DNA of 64,000 nucleotides, taken from Fallopia convolvulus (taxonomy: Eukaryota; Streptophyta; Magnoliopsida; Caryophyllales; Polygonaceae). Below, piece by piece: positions 49,448-59,388 of the stretch (the stretch's first letter is position 1; each line of letters begins with the position of its first letter). The stretch covers positions 16,768,934 to 16,832,933 of the forward strand of contig OZ024735.1 in assembly GCA_964016875.1 (NCBI GenBank). Reading direction: 5' to 3'. Under the pieces are notes generated by a model. It worked only from the letters and a program-made list of their open reading frames with translations. It made no database searches and was not told where the DNA came from. Position numbers and translations under genes: made by a program.

Positions 49448-49899
49448 TATTGTGGATTCATTGGTGTTCCCCCTTTAATTAATGGTCAAACATTAAAGAT
49501 TGTTTGAGGCCTCCATTGTAACCATACGATATTCTAGGAGATTATTATTGATATAGTATCTTATTTCTATATCATATCCTTAGATTAGCAACTTATTATA
49601 CTTTTCACATCATGATATTCTATTTTAGCTTAATCCTTGTAAGTTAAGTTATCTTGCATGGTAAGAATTAATATACTACTACACATATAACATTTTATCC
49701 CTGACTTTTTTTAAATATATCCATGATATAGGCTAAAATAGGCAAAGATAAATGTGGAGGGTATAATAGACCTAATATTCCTGATATAAAAAAACAAGTT
49801 AGGGATATTAGCCCTGCTTCCTTCAATGAAAGAACCAACCTAATATCCCTGATATATACAGACACGAGATATTAGAGTTGTTCTCTCTCATTAAACAAA
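49448..49899. other. Spacer between the two LINEs
   Basis: No gene. GATATTAG and its complement CTAATATC occur repeatedly in both orientations (about 49770-49875). They recur after the RTE element (54101, 54141), so the RTE element sits inside an older repeat of this type. Confidence 0.4.
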
Positions 49900-52800
49900 A
49901 CATCTTAATTTTTTTTCTCTCTGCTGCGATTTCCCGACTCTCGCGTCACTCCAACGCCCACTTGCCCGCCTAGCCAACTAGCCCGGCCACCGCCCAGACC
50001 ACCGGTGACTCCCCGTCGCCCGCTGGAACCCTACCCTGTCGGCCCCATCCTCCGAGAGCGGCTCTTCCCTAGCCCACCCAAACACACCCACACACAACCT
50101 GCAACTCCCTCCCTCGGACGCTGCAGACCCGTCACCGGCTACCGTTGGCCCACCGCTGAAACCTCACCACAAGCCCGCCGACCCGCCTACAACCACAGCC
50201 CCACCCACACACGAACGAGCCCGGCCCACCTGCTCCCGCAGCCCGCTGATCTGAACCCTAGACTTCTCTGCCCTCCCCGCAGCCTGCCTGGCCGAACCGA
50301 CCCCTGCCCCGCCAAGAAGAGCCCATCACTGGGCAACTCCGGTAACATCGGTCCTATTGCATCCACCCTCCCGGTATTATCGTTCATCTCTGGCCAACTT
50401 TCTTTTCCCTGCAGTGCTTTCCGCTTGGGCTGCCCACTCTCGGTTTTAGCCTTATCCTTGTGTCTCTGCTTGTTTCTTAATAATTTGGTGCTTATTCTCT
50501 CTGTCTTGCTGATTTTTATGTCTTACTAAGTGGTTTTATGTCTTCCTCAGTGGTTAGTGTGTTGCTAGTGTCTAATGCTCCTGGTGTTGTTACCTTAGGC
50601 TGCTGAGCTTTTGTAGTGGTTAGCTAGAGTGTTCACTCTGTGATTGGCTCTTTTCTTGTGGTTCGGCTTTACTCTTTGGTGGCTTAACTTGTTTGGTGTA
50701 TTGTTCTTGGCTTTTCTTCAGCTTTTCACTTGGCTTTAGTTTAGGCTTGGTCTTGTTCTTTGTAGTCGTGTTGCTATTGTGTTTTTGCTCGGCTTGTGTT
50801 GGCTTGCTTGTGTTGTGCGTGTTTTGTAGGTTGGGCATTTTTGCGGGTCTTTGTCTTGTCTGTTTGTTCAAGAGTTTCTCAGTTACGGGATGGATGTGCC
50901 GACGAGTGAGGTGGTTCAGCATAGACAGTCTACTAGTCTGAGGATAGGCTCTTGGAATGTGGGAACGTTGACTGGGAAATCTATTGAACTAGTCAAGATT
51001 TTTCAGCATTACAGAGTACAGATAGCTTGTATTCAGGAGACAAAGTGGAAAGGAAGGAAAGCTCGAGATATTGATGGTTGGAAGTTATGGTACTCAGGCG
51101 CCTCTAGTAGCAAGAATGGGGTTGGGATCTTAGTTGACTGTAAGCTGAGAGATCAGGTAGTGCAGGTGCATCGGACAAGTGATCGTCTGATGTTGTTGAA
51201 GATCATCTTAGGAGAGAAAATCTTGAATGTTGTCAGCGCTTACGCGCCACACGGGGGCTTAAGTTCAGAAGAGAAGAGACAGTTTTGGGAGGACTTGGAC
51301 AGTTTGACGAGCAGGGTTCCGTCAACAGAGCAGTTGGTGATAGGAGGGGAATTCAATGGACATATTGGGAAAGACAGAGCTGGGTTCGAGGAGATTCATG
51401 GAGGTTGGGGGATTGGAGACAGAAATGAGGGAGGTCGAGCACTCCTAGACTTCGCAGCAGCTTTTGACTGTTTGGTGGTCAACTCGTGGTTCAGGAAGGG
51501 AGATGAGCAGTTGGTTACTTTTCAGAGCCCGCTGGGAAAGACACATATTGACTTCTTTGTGACTAAAACGGAAGACAAGGGAAGGTGTAAGAACTGCAAT
51601 GTCATCCTGTTTGAGGGCCTATCGACACAACATAGGTTGTTGGTCTTGGAGTTAAAGGGGCCGTGTAGAAAGAAAAAGGCAAACAAGGTCCCTCAACCGA
51701 GGATTAGGTGGTGGCGACTATCTGAATCTAACGTACAAGACCTACGAGAGAGGATCTTTGAGGAAGCAGATGCAAAGGGAGCTTGGTTAGAGAGGAACGA
51801 CGCAAACGAGATGTGGGGCAAGCTGGCAGAGTGCATTCGCAGAGCGGCGTGTGGCGTGTTGGGTATGTTGAGAGGCTTTTCTGGCAACAGAAGGGCAGTG
51901 GCTTGGTGGAATGATGCGGTCCAAGAGAAGGTTAAAGAGAAACAATTAGCCTACAAAGCTTGGTTAAGAAGTGCAGAACCAGAACGAGAAGCGAGGTTGG
52001 AAGAGCTCAAGGCAGCAAAGAAAGTAGCCAAGAGAGCGGTGGCAGCCGCTAAAGAGAAAGCATTTGAAGACCTATATAAGGCCTTGGACGATAAGGGTGG
52101 AGAACGAGTCCTGTACATGTTGGCTAAAGCAAGGGAAAGGAAGAGCAGAGACATCGACAGAGTGAAATGCATCAAAGCTGAAAATGGTTATGTTTTAGTA
52201 AATGATTTACAGATCAGACAGCGGTGGGAGAGATACTTTTGTGATCTTCTGAATGAGGGTTGTGAGATAGAAGAGAGTAGGCAAGTATTGACGACCCAAG
52301 ACAGCCGACAACCCCCCATATGTTTCTACAGGCGTTTTTCCAAGGAGGAAATAAAGGGGGTGATCCGGCATATGAGTAACAGGAGAGCAGTAGGGCCAGA
52401 TGAAATCCCGGTGGAGGTTTGGAAGTGTTTGGGAGTAAGAGGCCTAGAGTGGTTAACAACACTCTTTAATGTTATTTTCAGGACGGCCAAGATGCCAGAT
52501 GAGTGGAGGCTCAACAAATTGATACCGGTATATAAGAACAAGGGAGATGTACAACAGTGCAACAACTACAGGGGAATCAAGCTACTTAGTCACACAATGA
52601 AGATGTGGGAGAAGGCTATCGAGATGAGACTGAGGAGGCTAGTCAGAGTGTCAGAAAATCAGTTCGGTTTTATGCCTGGTAGGTCTTCTATGGAAGCCAT
52701 CCACCTGCTGAGGAGACTGACAGAGGCGTACAGAGAGAGGAAGAAGAATCTGCATATGGTTTTCATCGACTTGGAGAAAGCGTATGACAAAGTACCGAGA

Positions 52801-54077
52801 GAGCTGATTTGGGAAAGTTTGGCAGATAAGGAAGTGTCTGGCACGTTCATCCGGGTAATCCGGGACATGTATGAGGGCTCGATGACCAGTGTGTGCACCG
52901 CAGGCGGGGATACTGAGTTTTTTCAGGTGGAGGCGGGCCTACACCAAGGTTCATCCTTAAGTCCCTTTCTTTTTACGCTTGTGATGGACTTTCTGACGAG
53001 GGAGATCCAAGGGGAGATCCCGTGGTGCATGCTGTTCGCAGACGATATTGTATTGGTGGACGAGTCTAGAGCCGAAATCAACAACAGGCTTAAAACTTGG
53101 AGGGAGAAGTTGGAATCTAAGGGTTTCAAACTGAGTAGGACTAAGACGGAGTATGTGGAATTCAGGTTTGGGCAAGATGCATCCCCCAGTGAGGAGGTGT
53201 TTTTAGGAGGAGAAGTCATAACGAGGAAGGAGAGTTTCAGGTATTTGGGATCGGTTTTGCAGAGTGACGGAGGCATAGATGAGGACATCACACATCGGAT
53301 ACAGAGGGGTTGGCAGAAGTGGAGGGCGGCGTCGGGGGTGCTGTGTGACAAGAAAGTTCCGCTCAAGCTAAAAGGAAAGTTTTACAGAACAGTAATCAGA
53401 CCGACCATCCTATATGGGGCAGAGTGTTGGCCTACCACGAAAGCACAAGAACAGAGGATGATGGTAGCTGAGATGAGAATGTTAAGGTGGATGAGCGGAC
53501 ACACGATACTAGACAAAATCAGAAATGAAGTGATCAGAATCAAGGTGGGGGTGGCCAGTATAGGGGATAAGCTGCGAGAATCAAGACTGCGTTGGTTTGG
53601 ACATGTTCAGAGGCGGGGCCCTGAAGAGCCAGTACGCAGGTGTGAGAGATTGCCTTTAGAAGACGTGCGTAGAGGGAGAGGACGACCAAAGAAATGTTGG
53701 AAGGATAATATAAGGCAGGATGTTAGCCACCTGGGGATTTCGATAGATCTGGCAGTTAGCAGGGATAGTTGGTGGGAGAAGATTAGAGTGGAGGATGGCT
53801 AAGCACCTGAGCAGGCCAGTGCACGGGGGACACGAGGCTTTGGCACTTCTGTTTTGTTTTGGTTTTGTTTTGGTTTTGGTTTTGGTTTTGTTTTGTTTTG
53901 CCTCTTCTTTTCCATTTGGTGACCGTGTGTTTTGCCTCTTCCTTTTGTGTTTTGTGTATGTGGTCTTGTCGGGTCTTTTGGTCGCTCCCCCGTCGCTTTA
54001 AGCCAGGGGTGCCCCCATCTTGACCCCCAGATTTCCCATAAGGGAAGTTCCACTGGGTAATTGTTGTTGTTGTTGTT
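49900..54077 (+). mobile_element. RTE-type LINE with (TTG)n tail
   Basis: A GC- and CCCG-rich 5' leader (49925-50400) and a T/G-rich stretch precede one long ORF. The 3' UTR has a TTTTGG microsatellite (about 53850-53900) and the element ends in about six TTG repeats (54061-54077), as RTE-clade elements do in place of poly(A). The flanks GTTGTTCTCTCTCATTAAAC (about 49878) and GTTGTTCTCTCATAAAA (about 54072) are probably the target duplication, one CT apart. The 5' boundary is accurate to about 20 bases. The ORF at 50005-50529 is the Pro-rich reading of the leader. Confidence 0.85.
50890..53802 (+). CDS. RTE retrotransposon protein: endonuclease and reverse transcriptase
   Basis: It has 970 residues from the first ATG in the open frame, with no interruption. 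Apurinic-type endonuclease: GSWNVGTLTGK, CIQETKW, VSAYAPHGG, GGEFNGHIG, TQHRLLVLEL (first 270 residues). A Lys/Glu-rich linker follows. Reverse transcriptase: RAVGPDEIP, GIKLLSHTMKMWEK, FMPGRSSMEAI, FIDLEKAYDKVP, GLHQGSSLSPFLFTLV and catalytic FADDIVLVDES. The C-terminal WRLRWFGH-type segment and GRGRPKKCW end the protein as in plant RTE. Known role: nicks target DNA and copies its own RNA there. The catalytic Asp of GDFN is Glu here. An unbroken frame suggests recent arrival. Confidence 0.9.
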   Translation: MDVPTSEVVQHRQSTSLRIGSWNVGTLTGKSIELVKIFQHYRVQIACIQETKWKGRKARDIDGWKLWYSGASSSKNGVGILVDCKLRDQVVQVHRTSDRLMLLKIILGEKILNVVSAYAPHGGLSSEEKRQFWEDLDSLTSRVPSTEQLVIGGEFNGHIGKDRAGFEEIHGGWGIGDRNEGGRALLDFAAAFDCLVVNSWFRKGDEQLVTFQSPLGKTHIDFFVTKTEDKGRCKNCNVILFEGLSTQHRLLVLELKGPCRKKKANKVPQPRIRWWRLSESNVQDLRERIFEEADAKGAWLERNDANEMWGKLAECIRRAACGVLGMLRGFSGNRRAVAWWNDAVQEKVKEKQLAYKAWLRSAEPEREARLEELKAAKKVAKRAVAAAKEKAFEDLYKALDDKGGERVLYMLAKARERKSRDIDRVKCIKAENGYVLVNDLQIRQRWERYFCDLLNEGCEIEESRQVLTTQDSRQPPICFYRRFSKEEIKGVIRHMSNRRAVGPDEIPVEVWKCLGVRGLEWLTTLFNVIFRTAKMPDEWRLNKLIPVYKNKGDVQQCNNYRGIKLLSHTMKMWEKAIEMRLRRLVRVSENQFGFMPGRSSMEAIHLLRRLTEAYRERKKNLHMVFIDLEKAYDKVPRELIWESLADKEVSGTFIRVIRDMYEGSMTSVCTAGGDTEFFQVEAGLHQGSSLSPFLFTLVMDFLTREIQGEIPWCMLFADDIVLVDESRAEINNRLKTWREKLESKGFKLSRTKTEYVEFRFGQDASPSEEVFLGGEVITRKESFRYLGSVLQSDGGIDEDITHRIQRGWQKWRAASGVLCDKKVPLKLKGKFYRTVIRPTILYGAECWPTTKAQEQRMMVAEMRMLRWMSGHTILDKIRNEVIRIKVGVASIGDKLRESRLRWFGHVQRRGPEEPVRRCERLPLEDVRRGRGRPKKCWKDNIRQDVSHLGISIDLAVSRDSWWEKIRVEDG

Positions 54078-54189
54078 GTTCTCTCATAAAAAAAACTACT
54101 CTAATATCCCGGGCATGAATTTCACGCCTTGGATATTAGAGTTTTTTTTTGTTTAAAAAAATGTAGCATTATTTTTCTACATATAACAA
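54078..54189. other. Short spacer between the RTE element and the foldback
   Basis: It contains CTCTAATATCCCGGGC and GGATATTAGAG, matching the repeat words left of the RTE element, and a TGTAG...CTACA hairpin (54162-54182). Confidence 0.4.
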
Positions 54190-55329
54190 ACAAGAATTGC
54201 AATCAGATGCGAGATGCTGCTACAGTGTTTTATGCGGGCATTTATGAGCCGTTCGATCTCCTGTTTTAATGGCCAAGATTGCTTACACGCGTTTAAGTGA
54301 TTTTTTATAAAAGTAAGACATTAAGGGTTATTTTCGTCCTTTCATTCATTAAATTAGAACACATGTTGCAGGGGTCTTCTTCAACCTTGCATCGTGGGGT
54401 TTGCCTATTTCGATCGATTCTTCTCCATGCTTGTTGCATCTTGCTTCTTCTGATTTGTTTGGCTTTTTTTGTTGATTCCAACCCTGATTTATATTCTCCC
54501 TTCATAGATTTTGTTATAGATCTATTTTTTATGGTTTCAAGTTCACATTTGGGGTGTTTTTCAAAATTTGGAGCTTGGTACTTCGATTACACGTTTTTGT
54601 GTGTTTTGGACCGATTTTTGTTGCTTATAATCAAACCTCTGAAGATTGTGTATGTTTTGCTTTACATTTTCAAATTTTTGATTGAAAACAAAGGCTAATG
54701 TACAATGCTCATCTAACCGCCCACCATGTGTTCGACAAAATGCCCAAATGGTCAGCTTAGTGTTTAGAGCACTTTTTCTTACCAATTGTTCATAAATTAT
54801 GAACATAGCATACCAAATCATCAACTCATACCATTTATTAACTAGAATGCATGACACACGTAACAAGTTTTGTGAATTTAATTTCATGAACCATATTGAT
54901 AATTGTTATGAACCTAATCATATAAAGATATGAACCCACAAAATACGATTTATGTACTAGATTACATGTCAAAAATAACAAGTATTATAAATTAAATTTA
55001 ATGAATCTTAATGACAATTGTTATGAACTTAACCATATAATGACTTGAACCAACATAATATCATTTATGAAAACATGACACAAATAACAAGTAATGTTAA
55101 TTAAATTTCGTGAACCTTACTGACAATTGTTATGAACTTGACCGTCTAAAGCCATGAACCATTAGTCCAACTTTTATAAACTAAAAATCGTAAGATGAAA
55201 TATTGTATACTTATGCTTATAAAAACATGAACTGAAAGAACAAAAGTCATGAACCAAAATAACTAGTATGACTTAAAAAACATGAGTTATAAGATAAACT
55301 ATTAAGAATTAAAAGTCATGAACCATAAG

Positions 55330-55790
55330 AATTATTATGAACCTAGCTTAAAAAAACATGAACCGAAAGAACAATTATCATGAACCAAAAGACACGAAAT
55401 AAAATAATAACTATGATGAACTAAAAGACATGAACCATTAGATGAACTTTTGATGAACCTAAAGTTAGATAAACATGAACCAAAAGAACAATTAGTTATA
55501 AACAAAAAGGCAAGAAACAATAAGAATTGAAAGACATGAACCATAAGAATTATTATGAACCTAGCTTACAAAAACATGAACCGAAAGAACAATTATCATG
55601 AACCAAAAGATACGAAACAAAATAATAACTAGCATGAACTAAAAGAAATGAACCAGAAGAATTATTATGATCATACCTTGCAAAAACATGAACCGAAAGA
55701 ACAAGTACCATGAACCAAAAATCACGAAAGAAAATAATAAATAGCATGAACTAAAAGACATGAACCATAAGATGAACTTTGATGAACATA
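55330..55790. repeat. Higher-order ATGAACC tandem repeats
   Basis: Three or so copies of a 115-215-bp unit, each with CATGAACCGAAAGAACAA, CATGAACCAAAAG and ACGAAA.AAAATAATAA. The basic word ATGAACC recurs many times, spaced 15-40 bases. Confidence 0.65.
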
Positions 55791-55950
55791 AGGTTATTCA
55801 AACATGACCAAAAGAACAATTGTTATAAACAGAAAAGTATGTAACAAAATTTATGAACCATCAGAAGAAATATTATGAACATTACCTTAAAAAGTCATGA
55901 ACCAAAAGAACAACCGATACTAACAAAAAGACATGACCGTATCAAGAATT

Positions 55951-56020
55951 AGCCTATGTGGGATTTGAACCCACATCTATGTGCACATGCACATTGCTCT
56001 ACCATTTGAGCTAATAGGCT
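55951..56020 (-). other. tRNA-like cassette, copy 1
   Basis: On the minus strand there is a perfect 7-bp acceptor stem (AGCCTAT/ATAGGCT), a D-arm (GCTC...GAGC), a T-arm (GTGGG-TTCAAAT-CCCAC) and good A- and B-box words. The anticodon arm is replaced by the palindrome TGTGCATGTGCACA, which leaves no seven-base loop and no anticodon, so it cannot decode. No CCA. Confidence 0.7.
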
Positions 56021-56190
56021 GCAAAATATACTATTTCTCAAGGGTCAAATGCACATTTCTCATTTATCACTAATACAACTAGATCTAGTAGACAACTTCA
56101 ACAGTGGCAATATATCATCAATCATGCCTTCTATACCAAAAGCATGTCATCAAAGAATCAATTCCGCTTATAAATTAACCATTTATGTCA

Positions 56191-56784
56191 CGCTCGGGTG
56201 CAATTTGCTGCTATAGTAAAAAATGCGAGCAATTTTGGGGCGTCTGATTAATATCACGAACGATCCAGATTAGAACATAATTATTTAACAAAAAAGAAAA
56301 AAAAAGGGGGGTTGATTGGTTTGAATGGCATGGAAGGTAAATATATTAAACTTTGACACGCGTGACAAAAATACCCTCAACTCCCAAAAAATAATCAAAC
56401 GCTTCTTTTACTCTTCTCCTTCCCGTAACTCTTCTTCCCCGTCGACCCGAATGATCTATAGAGATCCAAATTCAAACACATCGCTACGCAAATCGCTCCC
56501 ACCATCCTCTAACTCATTCAAATTGTCGATTGATCTAATTCTATGGAGAAACAAACACAAGAAGGTATGCATAAACTTATAGGATTTTTGAATGTTTTAT
56601 TTTGATTGTCTAGGGTTTTAGGGTTTGATTGCAAGTAATGGAAGTGTTTATGGGTTTTTTTTGGGTGATTTTTGATGGTTTTGTTGTGGTGAACTATTAC
56701 TACTCACTTTGTGTTTATTTTTCTAGAAAAATAGTTGCTTATTGATGTACTGTGATGTTTTGAGCTTGCGGTTCATTAGTTATC
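56191..56784 (+). other. Spacer of the large foldback
   Basis: It contains a third, diverged copy of the terminal motif (TGCTGCTATAGT...ATGCGAGCAATTTTGG, about 56208-56240). A C/T-rich stretch at 56400-56530 could be a captured 5' leader. An AAGAAG|GTATGC at 56560 resembles a splice donor. No protein is recognisable. Confidence 0.4.
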
Positions 56785-56983
56785 AGAAAAATGGTTAATT
56801 TAGAAGTGGAATTGATTCTTTGATGGCATGCTTTTGGTATAGAAGGCATGATTGATGATATGTTGCCAATGTTGAAGTTGTCTACTAAGTCTTCCTAGTA
56901 GAAATGTAAGTTTGTCTACATCTAGTTGTATTGGTGAGAAATGAGAAATGTGCATTTAACCCTTGAGAAATAATATATTTTGC

Positions 56984-57051
56984 AGCCTATTAGCTCAAAT
57001 GGTAGAGCAATGTGCATGTGCACATTGATGTGGGTTCAAACCACATAGGCT
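56984..57051 (+). other. tRNA-like cassette, copy 2
   Basis: This is the counterpart of copy 1 in the right arm. The acceptor stem is intact, but two bases are missing in the T-arm and CACATTGATG replaces CACATAGATG. Confidence 0.65.
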
Positions 57052-57401
57052 AATTCTTGATACTGTCATGTCTTTTTGTTCGTATCGGTTGTTCTTTTGG
57101 TTCATGACTTTTTGAGGTAAGGTTCATAATATTTCTTCTTATGGTTCATAAATTTTGTTATATGTTTTTTTGCTTATAACAATTGTTCTTTTGGTTCATA
57201 TTTGAATAACCTTAGGTTCATTAAAGTTTATCTTATGGTTCATGTCTTTTAGTTCATGCTAGTTATTATTTTCTTTCCTAATTTTTTGTTTATGGTACTT
57301 GTTCTTTTGGTTCATGTTTTTGCAAGGTAGGTTCATAATAATTCTTATGGTTCATGACTTTTAATTCTTAGTAGTTTATCTTATAGTTCATGTCATTTGG
57401 T

Positions 57402-57474
57402 AGCCTATTAGCTCAAATGGAGGTAGAGCAATGTGCATGTGCACATAGATGTGGGTTCAAATCCCATATAGGCT
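57402..57474 (+). other. tRNA-like cassette, copy 3
   Basis: An extra copy found only in the right arm, with a three-base GAG insertion in the D-loop and CATATAGGCT at the 3' side. The acceptor stem and the TGTGCATGTGCACA palindrome are kept. Confidence 0.65.
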
Positions 57475-58693
57475 AACTCTTCTTACGGTTTATGTCTTTT
57501 GGTTCATGGTAGTTCTTTTATGGTTCATATTTTTATATGCTTAGGTTCATGATAGTTTAAATTACAACTCATGTGTTTTAAGTCGTATCTTAGTTGTTAT
57601 TTTGATTCACATCTTTTTGTTCATGATATTTGTTCATTTGGTTCATGTTTTTATAAACACAGGTTAATAATATTTAATCTCGCGGTACATGACTTTTAGT
57701 TCATAAAAGTTGGTGTATTGGTTCATTTCCTTACATGGTTAGGTTCAGACCAATTGTCAATCAGGTTCATTAAATTTAATTCACAATGCTTGTTATTTTT
57801 GTGTCATGTATTCATAAATGATATTCTATCGGTTCATGTCTTTATACGGCTAAGTTCATAACAATTTTCAATAAAGTTCATGAAATTTAATTCATAATAT
57901 TTTTATTTTTGTCACGTAATCTAATACATAAACTTATTGTGTGGGTTCACGTCTTTATAAAATTAGGTTCATAACAATTATCAATAAGGTTCAGGAAGTA
58001 TAATTCACAAATACATGTTACTTGTGTCATGTATTCTAGTTCATAAATGGTATAAGTTAATAATTTTGGTATACTAGGTTTATAATTTATTAACAATTGG
58101 TAAGAAAAATGATCTATACTTTAAGTTGAACATTTCGGCATTTTGTCGAACACATGGTGGGCGGTTAGATGTGCATTGGTCATTAACCTTTGTTTTCAAT
58201 CAAAAACTTGAAATTGTAAAGCAAAAACAGGCACAATCTTCATAGGTTTGATTCTAATAAACAAAATCAGTCCAAAACACACAAAAACATGTAATCGAAG
58301 GTCCAAGCTCCAAAGTTTGAAAAAAAAACCCAAATGTGAATTTGAAACCACAGAAAAGAAATCTATAGCAAAATCTAAGAAGAGAGAACATAAATTTTGG
58401 CCGAAATCAATAAAAAAAGGTGAACCAAATTAGAAGAAGCAAAGATGCAACAAGAATTGAGAAGATTCGATCGAAATAGGGCGAATGAAACCCCAAGTTG
58501 AATAGGAAGAAGAAGAACCTGTACACTGCAGCTTGTGTTTTAATTTAATGGGTGAAAGATGAAAATGCCCATCCGTGTATAAAAAATCACTTAACGCGTG
58601 TACACATCTGAGCCATTAGAATGCATCGATCGAACGGCTCACACGTGCTCGCATAAATCACTATAACAAATTTATGCATCTGATCACTATTCT

Positions 58694-59045
58694 ATATAAC
58701 ACACCAAATTTAAAGATATACACTACAACATGATTAGGAACTTATTGTTCTATATATACATAGAAAACAAACACACAATTATCATGAAAAGCAAAAAAAA
58801 AAGATTAGTCATCACAGGTCAAGCTGAAAAGTAGACGCCATTAATGGAGAAATTCTTTCAATGATATATGCACATTCATTCTTGCTAGCGTTCTTTTCTT
58901 CTCCTCACCAGCAAAGAAGCACAACACATGCTTTAACAACCTCAAGTAACTAACTATAAAAAAAAATGTCACCTTTGATTTTTTTAATTTTATTTTTGCT
59001 ATGAAATTTTGATGATTACTGGTTTCCAATAGGAAACAGGCATGC
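58694..59045. other. Spacer with nothing recognised
   Basis: AT-rich sequence between the foldback and the TOPLESS-like fragment. The minus-strand frame 58841-59029 resembles no known protein. Confidence 0.35.
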
Positions 59046-59388
59046 CTTGAAAGTCATTATATTGCATAGAGATATTTTGCCTCCTGATGCTGACAGCACA
59101 TAGCAATCATTCTTTAAAAGTGCGAAGCATAGAACTGCCACTTCAAGATTTGGCTCACCGATCTCATAAGTCATTAATATTCCACTAGAAGGTTGCCATA
59201 GTTGTGGCGGCACACCAGTCGTTGCCTCCAGAAGGAAAAGTTACTAATGAAAAGCTGATTCGGAAAAAATTCAACTAATCCTCTGAAACAAAAAGTGAGT
59301 ACCTTCACTGCTGCATAATTTGTGCACAACATTGCCAGCTAAAAGCCAACAAGGCACTACCAGAATTTGTGTAAATCAGCCTCATTAT
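59046..59388 (-). pseudogene. TOPLESS-type co-repressor, two-exon fragment
   Basis: Exon 59388-59303 reads IMRLIYTNSGSALLA and a second exon (about 59229-59046) reads PPQLWQPSSGILM, AVLCFALLKNDCYVLSASGGK and MTFK. These are consecutive segments at the start of the WD40 part of TOPLESS/TOPLESS-related proteins. An extra T in the first exon (GCTTTTAGC for GCTTTAGC) shifts the frame. The donor after MTFK is GC (AAG|GCATGC) instead of GT. No further exon is seen on either side. The flanking foldbacks suggest a gene piece carried by a DNA transposon; alternatively a truncated local duplicate. Confidence 0.75.

Larger units (their letters stand above)
54190..56190 (+). repeat. Left arm of the large foldback
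   Basis: It runs from AGAATTGCAATCAGATGC to ATCAATTCCGC. It holds the tandem ATGAACC-type repeats and one minus-strand tRNA-like cassette. The ORF at 54297-54698 has no counterpart in the other arm and no known domain. Confidence 0.75.
54190..58693. mobile_element. 4.5-kb foldback element with about 2-kb inverted arms
   Basis: The left arm (54190-56190) and right arm (56785-58693) are reverse complements along almost their whole length with scattered differences, around a 0.6-kb spacer. The outer ends share ATCAGATGC, TTTATGCG.GC and GAGCCGTTCGATC; just inside come ACACGCGTT, AAGTGATTTTTTATA and a TTTCA.CCATTAAATT run, as in plant Mutator-like ends. The flanks ATATAACAA (54181) and ATATAACAC (58694) could be a 9-bp duplication with one mismatch. 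There is no transposase. Open frames in it are translations of repeats. If transcribed, the RNA would fold into a hairpin of about 2 kb. Confidence 0.75.
56785..58693 (-). repeat. Right arm of the large foldback
   Basis: It is the reverse complement of the left arm, with two tRNA-like cassettes instead of one, and shorter ATGAACC repeats. Confidence 0.75.

Noticed and set aside
50005..50529. 174-codon Pro-rich frame
   Set aside because: It lies in the GC-rich leader of the RTE element, shows no domain and has no splice or repeat support.
49674..54200. CACTA transposon carrying the RTE element
   Set aside because: Two-way subterminal words are present, but no CACTA termini or 3-bp duplication can be found.
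55335..55747. Minus-strand frames with repeated SCLLVH peptides
   Set aside because: They simply translate the ATGAACC tandem repeats of the foldback arm.
55330..55790. CRISPR-like array
   Set aside because: Units are degenerate, spacers are not unique, and the genome is eukaryotic.
55951..57474. Functional tRNA genes
   Set aside because: The palindrome in the anticodon arm leaves no seven-base loop and no assignable anticodon, so they are listed as tRNA-like only.
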